Shown: positions 58,640 to 64,000 of the stretch, piece by piece
Layout of the letters: every line of letters begins with the position of its first letter
Position numbering within the stretch: position 1 is the first letter of the stretch
From: Polyodon spathula
Lineage: Eukaryota > Chordata > Actinopteri > Acipenseriformes > Polyodontidae
Length of the DNA: 64,000 nt
NCBI RefSeq assembly: GCF_017654505.1
Contig: NC_054559.1
Coordinates: 13,538,647 to 13,602,646 of the forward strand
Direction of reading: 5' to 3'
The notes under the pieces: generated by a model
The model's database searches: none
Told to the model about the DNA's origin: nothing
The model's input: only the letters and a program-made list of their open reading frames with translations
Translations under genes and position numbers: made by a program

Positions 58640-60805
58640 ATACAATTCTAACATTAATCTTGGATGAAAGAGTGCAGTGAAAAAAGGGAAGGTATGAAAC
58701 AGAGACTAGCAGAAGTAGATTGGAGTAAAATAGAGAAAACATCTATAGAAAAAGGATGGCTGTTCTTCAAAAATGTAGTACTAGAGGCGTAAAACAATTA
58801 CATCCCTAAAGTAGACAAATCTAAATGTAAAACTAAATTGCCAAAATGGTTTAACAGATCAGTTTAAAAAAATATTCAGCTAAAAAAAGGCACTGTACAG
58901 AGCGTTAAAAGGGACCAAAAACAAAGTACACAGAAAGAGTAAATGGAACTGCAAACACAAGTCAAAAAGGAAGTTAGTAAGGCCAAAAGAGAAATAAAAA
59001 TGAACATTGCTAAGGGGGCTAAAACCAATTCCAAAATGTTTTTCCAATATTACAACAGCAAGAGAACATTCAAAGAGGAGGTTAAATCTTTAAGAGATAC
59101 AAATGGCAAAATCATAGATGAAGAAAAAAAAAATAGCAAATATATTAAATGATTACTTTTCACAAGTTTTTACAAAGGAGGATATGGACAACATGCCCCA
59201 CGTGTCAACCAGTTCCTATCCAGTTTTAAATAACTTTAGCATAACCGAGGCAGAAGTGTTAAAGGGACTAGGAGCTCTTAAAATAAACAAATCCCCTGGG
59301 CCGGATGAGATCCTCCCAATAGTACTCAAAAAGAAATGAAAGAAGTTGTTTACAAACCGCTAACCAAGATCATGCAGCAGTCTCTTGACACAGGGGTTGC
59401 ACCGACAGACTGGAAAATTGCAAACGTAATACCGATCCACAAGAAGGGAAACAAAACTAAACCAGGTAACTACAGACCAATAAGCCTGACTTCTATTATA
59501 TGCAAACTTATGGAAACTATAATAAGATCCAAAATGGAAAATTACCTACATGGTAACAGTATCCTGGGAGACAGTTGACATGGTTTTAGGAAAGGGAGAT
59601 CGTGTCTAACTAACCTGCTTGATTCTTTTGAGGATGCAACATCGATAATGGATAATTGCAAAGCATATGACATGGTTTATTTAGATTTCCAGAAAGCTTT
59701 TGACAAAGTCCCGCACAAAAGATTAATTCTCAAACTGAATGCAGCAGGGATTCAAGGAAACACATGTACATGGATTAGGGAGTGGTTAACATGTGAAAAC
59801 AGAAAGTACTGATTAGAGGAGAAACCTCAGAATGGAGTGTGGTAACCAGTGGAGTACCACAGGGATCAGTATTAGGTCCTCTGCTATTCCTAATCTACAT
59901 TAATGATTTAGATTCTGGTATAGTAAGCAAACTTGTTAAATTCGCAGATGACACAAAAATAGGAGGAGTGGCAAACACTGTGGCAGCAGCAAGGGTCATT
60001 CAAAATGATCTAGACAAGATTCAGAACTGGGCAGACACATGGCAAATGACATTTAATAGAGAAAAGTGTAAGGTACTGCATGCAGGAAATAAAAATGTGC
60101 ATTATAAATATCATATGGGAGATGAAATTGAAATTGGAGAAGGAATCTATGAAAAAGACCTAGGAGTTTTTGTTGACTCAGAAATGTCTTCATCTAGACA
60201 ATGTGGGGAAGCTATAAAAAAGGCCAACAAGATGCTCGGATACATTGTGAAAAGTGTTGAATTTAAATCAAGGGAAGTAATGTTAAAACTGTACAATGCA
60301 TTAGTAAGACCTCATCTTGAATATTGTGTGCAGTTCTGGTCACCTCGCTATAAAAAAGATATTGCTGCTCTAGAAAGAGTGCAAAGAAGAGTGACCAGAA
60401 TTATTCCGGGTTTAAAAGGCATGTCATATGCAGACAGGCTAAAAGAATTGAATCTATTCAGTCTTGAACAAAGAAGACTACGCGGCGACCTAATTCAAGC
60501 ATTCAAAATTCTAAAAGGTATTGACAGTGTTGACCCAAGGGACTTTTTCAACCTGAAAAAGAAACCAGGGGTCACAAATTAGACAAAGGGGCATTCAGAA
60601 CAGAAAATAGGAGGCACTTTTTTACACAGAGAATCGCGAGGGTCTGGAATCAACTCCCCAGTAATGTTGTTGAAACTGACACCCTGGGATCCTTCAAGAA
60701 GCTGCTTGATGAGATTCTGGGATCAATAAGCTACTAACAACCAAACGAGCAAGATGGGCCGAATGGCCTCCTCTCGTTTGTAAACTTTCTTATGTTCTTA
60801 TGTTC
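58640..60805 (+). mobile_element. 5'-truncated, inactive CR1/L2-type LINE
   Basis: The 3' part of a non-LTR retrotransposon. Reverse-transcriptase landmarks appear in order: INKSPGPD (about 59287), NVIPIHKKGNKTKPGNYRPI (about 59423), YLDFQKAFDKVPHKRL (about 59680), SGVPQGSVLGPLLFLIYIND (about 59848), then the FADD catalytic box (59941-59952). Downstream come LYNALVRPHLEYCVQFW and a C-terminal part with RIARVWNQLPSNVVE. The element ends ATGGCCTCCTCTCGTTTGTA and then two copies of TTATGTTC (60790-60805); short terminal repeats of this kind are typical of CR1-group LINEs. The 5' boundary is approximate, and the endonuclease domain is absent. Confidence 0.9.
58943..60740 (+). pseudogene. LINE ORF2 (reverse transcriptase) remnant
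   Basis: The reverse-transcriptase frame is broken several times. There are frameshifts near 59130, 59335 (KKK* then MKEVV), 59810 and 60560, and an in-frame TGA at 59576-59578 where the family would have GDSQHGFRKGRS. The longest intact piece, 59839-60582, covers the palm motifs SGVPQGS and FADD. After 60560 the true frame continues as GHKLDKGAFRTENRRHFFTQ to a TAA at about 60736. It cannot encode an active enzyme. Confidence 0.88.
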
Positions 60806-63523
60806 TAAACATCCAAAAGATCACTGTGTTCCTGCAATTCTATTAGTAAGCAACCATAACAATGTTTCCTGCTCCACTGGAGATACCATGTAATGAAAAC
60901 TGTACTTGAAATAGTTAAATCTTTTTTTCTCATTTTTTTTTTTTTTTAAATGTGACATTTATTGTGACTTATAACAGCTTTTAACATTGCTTGAAACCTG
61001 CTGACATATTCAGGTTTGTGAAGCAAGTCTAATATTTGATTTAATGTTTCTCATTTTCTGCAATCTCACATCCCAAAATTACAGCTTTTTAACTTGTGTC
61101 ACATATTCAGAAAAGAGACATGTGCTGTATTTCAATGCATGGTCTTGGCATTCGAAAAGGGGTGTTGGGGTGGAAAACAAAATCCAAACTTAATTGTTAA
61201 AGACTCTCTGTCTCTTTGCAAGTAATGAAACTTAATTGATTGTCACTATATGAAGAACCCCAGAGTGCATTCACCAATTATATTGTCCAAATTTAGAGGA
61301 ACAGTCTATTGTTTCAGTTTAATTATAACTTTCTTTTTTTCTGGGAAACGGTACATCCTTGTAATAAATTAAGCAAAAGTATAGGAATAATTATGTGGGC
61401 AAAATTAGAAAAGAAAAGAAATGTTGCCCCAGCCATAAGTAAAAACAAAAAACTGTATATTAAGAAAGACTGGTGATATGCTGTCCAAAATAAGGGCATG
61501 CCTTTAAACACCAGACAACACAACTATCATTAAATCATTACATTATTAACTGATAAAGATCAAATTGATTCAGTTAAGTAAATTGGGGTTATAGATGAAA
61601 AAATGGGGCGGTTGTTGACGTGTACATGCTTGTGAATTAAGGTGTATTATTATTAGAAAGAAAAAAATATTTGTTTTGGTGAAATTATAACTCTAAACTG
61701 TACTTTTTGCTCTTGGATTGTAAATTTGTGGGTTGAAATACAGAGACAATTACGTTTTGTCTGAAACTGTTGGTCAGGCTTGCTAAAATGTAACAAGCCT
61801 TCCATTGGTTTGGAAGTAAAGTATCTCAAGCAAATTTGTGCTGTGGAAACCAAAAAGAAATTGAAATGGGGACCTCAATCACAGAAAGGAGAAACATGCA
61901 AGTTTAAATGATTAAAAGTGATTTCTTCAAAATGGCCTCTGCCTTTAGGATTAATAAATGTGTTACTCTTAGAAATTACTTATTTCTGTAATCAGTAATC
62001 TAATGGACAGTTTTAAAAAAAAAATGTTTTTTTTTTTTTTCTCAGTAACATTACTGTTTTTATCCAATGACCTTGATATTAAAGCCTGGTTAACCTACAT
62101 TTCTATCAATACTCCCTTGTCCGTGATGTTGTTAATGATATTGCACTTTTGGCTGAAGCATATTGTCTCCGAAATAAAATAGACTCTTAATTTCACGCAA
62201 AGCAGACGATAAACCTGAAAATGAATAAGGTGGTTTTCTGATTGAGTGGAGTCAAAAATCATAAAAGGGTCGTAATAGATGGCTAATAAACCTTTAATGA
62301 ACACACATAATTAGTGAGCTCACACTTTGATGGATGTGACAGTCAGCGTATTTTTTTATTTCAAATTAATGTCTTCATTAAACTGACAAGTCATTTTTAA
62401 ATAATAGTTAAAATACCAGTTTTGTCTGCTTTAGTTCAGAGAGAATATACCAAGTGGTGTTTTCTACATTTAACCTTCTTATGGTTTTGCTTGTGTGGAA
62501 TTTGAGTCAATGTGTCATATATCATTGTGGAGATGTTATTTTCCTGTGCTTAGATAACCCATGAAATTATGAAAAACTGGTTGGCACATTAGTGACAATA
62601 CAATTTCTTTAAAACTTTTTTTGCATAAAGCTGATCTAGCAAGAAAACAATTACTGTATCTAATGAAGTCCCTGCCAGCTGTTTATCGAAGGTAAAATAT
62701 GCTGATGAGATTTTGCTCTGGTTTAAGAATTACTTTAATTATTTGGGGAATCATGAACTGACAATAAAAAATGTTTGATTGTGTTTGTTTTGCTCAGGCA
62801 ATGCATACTTCATTTTAATACAGAAGTCTCAAGGACACCTCCACTTTTATATTTTCAGACTTCAGATGAAGAAATATGTGAAAATATAAAAAGTCTTCCT
62901 AAAAAAATTCCCGAGAACTCTATAATGTTTAGAACTGCGAAACGAAGTTGGCCATCTCTGATGAACCTGTTTTATAAGAAACCATTAAAGAGCATTTTAT
63001 AATTATGTATTTAAAGTTATGTATTTTTCTTGTGTTCACTAAGGGCCCCCTGAGGCACCAATACAGCTCTCAAACAAGTAAAACTGGCACACTAGAGTGT
63101 TAACATTAACCCTTCCCCTTTGCAATGCTCTGCCCCTAGGAGATGTAAGAAATACTACACAATCACATATTTCTCACATCCACTGGGGGTAGAGTGTTAT
63201 AGCGGGGGCAGATTAATGTTTACACTCTGAGGCTGTACTTAGTGAGAAGACATGTTGGAGAACTCTAGAGGGGCAGCATGGGCGCTTAACTTATGAGTTT
63301 TAGAAACTTACCATGGTGCGAGGACTGCATTTTTTTTATTATAACAACCAGAATAATTCATTAATATTTCAGAGCGACACCAAGTTGCTCTTTAAAGAAC
63401 ACAATCATGATGCTCAGCTGTGCGGTAGTGATATTGTGGGGATGTCATATTAATTACACATACAGCGATCTACCCATTAAAAAAAAAAGATAGGAATTGT
63501 ATTTCCATCCCATTGTGATGAAG
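60806..63523. other. Intergenic DNA
   Basis: No gene recognised. AT-rich with T and A runs. The 75-codon frame ending at 63002 follows a plausible ttttcag acceptor but matches no family that I know. Confidence 0.6.
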
Positions 63524-64000
63524 CAGGGCTCCAATATACAACAAACTTGGAGCTTCTCAGTATTTAAAGACTAAGCAAAGCAGATTCATTCATTCAAATT
63601 TTTTCAAAACTAAAACAGCATTTGCTCCAGTGTAAAGTTTACACCACTTGAAATAAAACAAATAATGAGCATATTAATGCAAAAAAACTGTACAGGCAAA
63701 CAAGCCATATTTTCCCCAATAGCAATAAACAGTTAATGATGCTTAAAGATGCTATCTTTCTTCTCCCATTCCAGCTGACAGTTGCAAAATCTGCACATCA
63801 TTATTTTGTCACCGTCAGCTGCATACACCCCCTCATGTTCAAATTCTTTGCAGCGTTGTTTAATTGTTGCACGGTTTAGGCATTTTACAAACAAATGTCT
63901 CTTCTCTTCCATCGCAATTTGAATTCCCAAACGACTCGCTTCAAACTATACATCTGCGCAAGTGCTAGTCACAGCTTCCGTTTCCCTTCAGACCGTGTCC
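63524..64000 (-). mobile_element. Possible hAT-like element running off the window
   Basis: CAGGGCTCC at 63524 resembles a hAT terminal inverted repeat. The 8 bp before it (TGATGAAG) would be the target-site duplication, but the other end lies outside the window. The minus-strand ORF inside starts with a CGGBP1-like zinc finger, a domain derived from hAT transposases. The assignment is tentative. Confidence 0.35.
63733..63912 (-). CDS. CGGBP1-like zinc-finger ORF (hAT-derived), 59 aa
   Basis: From the ATG at 63912 (minus strand) it reads MEEKRHLFVKCLNRATIKQR, then CKEFEHEGVYAADGDKIMMC, RFCNCQLEWEKKDSIFKHH and a stop. The spacing VYAADGDKIMMCRFCNCQLEW...K..I..HH resembles the BED-type finger of CGGBP1 (FGGELHEDGGKLFCTSCNVVLN...K..ISDH), with CxxC followed by a His pair. 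The ORF is shorter than CGGBP1 (about 167 aa), so it is a truncated remnant or the first exon of a longer hAT-derived gene. The frame stays open upstream through a non-ATG start (63930). Family resemblance is by eye. Confidence 0.5.
   Translation of the reverse strand: MEEKRHLFVKCLNRATIKQRCKEFEHEGVYAADGDKIMMCRFCNCQLEWEKKDSIFKHH

Noticed and set aside
62775..63002. 75-codon frame (TSDEEICENIKSLPKKIPEN...) after a ttttcag
   Set aside because: Looks somewhat protein-like, but no family, donor site or neighbouring exon supports it.

Overview
The window reads as vertebrate nuclear DNA, most likely from a non-teleost ray-finned fish. I favour a sturgeon or paddlefish, because the tRNA-type SINE at 23698-24203 and the 3' end of the LINE at 60720-60805 look like repeats I associate with that group; this is from memory and was not searched. 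AT-rich introns, long (AT)n, (CT)n and (TTA)n microsatellites, canonical GT-AG exons of 40-133 nt and decayed retroposons all fit a vertebrate. There is no prokaryotic gene organisation, and nearly all long open frames are noise or lie inside repeats.

Positions 1 to about 36,225 hold the 3' end of rbfox1 (RNA-binding Fox-1 homolog 1, A2BP1), plus strand. The start codon, the RRM and the exons encoding them lie upstream of the window. Eight C-terminal exons can be placed to the base by reading-frame continuity: 54 nt (2312-2365), 133 nt (11931-12063), the alternative 40-nt exon 'B40' (15006-15045), the alternative 43-nt exon 'M43' (16667-16709), 65 nt (19032-19096), the alternative 53-nt exon 'A53' (24775-24827), 76 nt (32105-32180), and a terminal exon with two acceptors (33678 or 33756) and a stop at 33798-33800. 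A 3' UTR of about 2.4 kb follows; it contains an AT microsatellite, a SINE and several AATAAA signals. Exon lengths and phases give mutually exclusive B40/M43 use and an A53-dependent switch to a second, fully open C-terminal frame. TGCATG sites, the motif bound by RBFOX proteins, lie next to several of these exons, which suggests autoregulation.

Positions from about 36,230 to 64,000 look like gene-poor intergenic DNA with layered transposable elements. These are two copies of a short hairpin element (39036-39201, 43277-43418); a minus-strand CORE/MIR-like SINE (46426-46720); a decayed Tc1-like transposase (47298-47929); two copies of an ~880-bp Tigger/pogo-like non-autonomous transposon in inverted orientation (48142-49032 and 50231-51108); a retroposon tail after a (TTA)n tract; a 5'-truncated, frameshifted CR1/L2-type LINE (about 58640-60805); and, at the right edge, a minus-strand CGGBP1-like zinc-finger ORF that may belong to a hAT element running off the window.

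The most interesting structures are the splicing logic of the rbfox1 C-terminus, a ~40-bp tandem/inverted repeat cluster rich in TGCATG inside an rbfox1 intron (19730-20640), a pre-miRNA-like hairpin at about 31428-31535, and the inverted Tigger-like pair carrying a segment shared with the nearby SINE.
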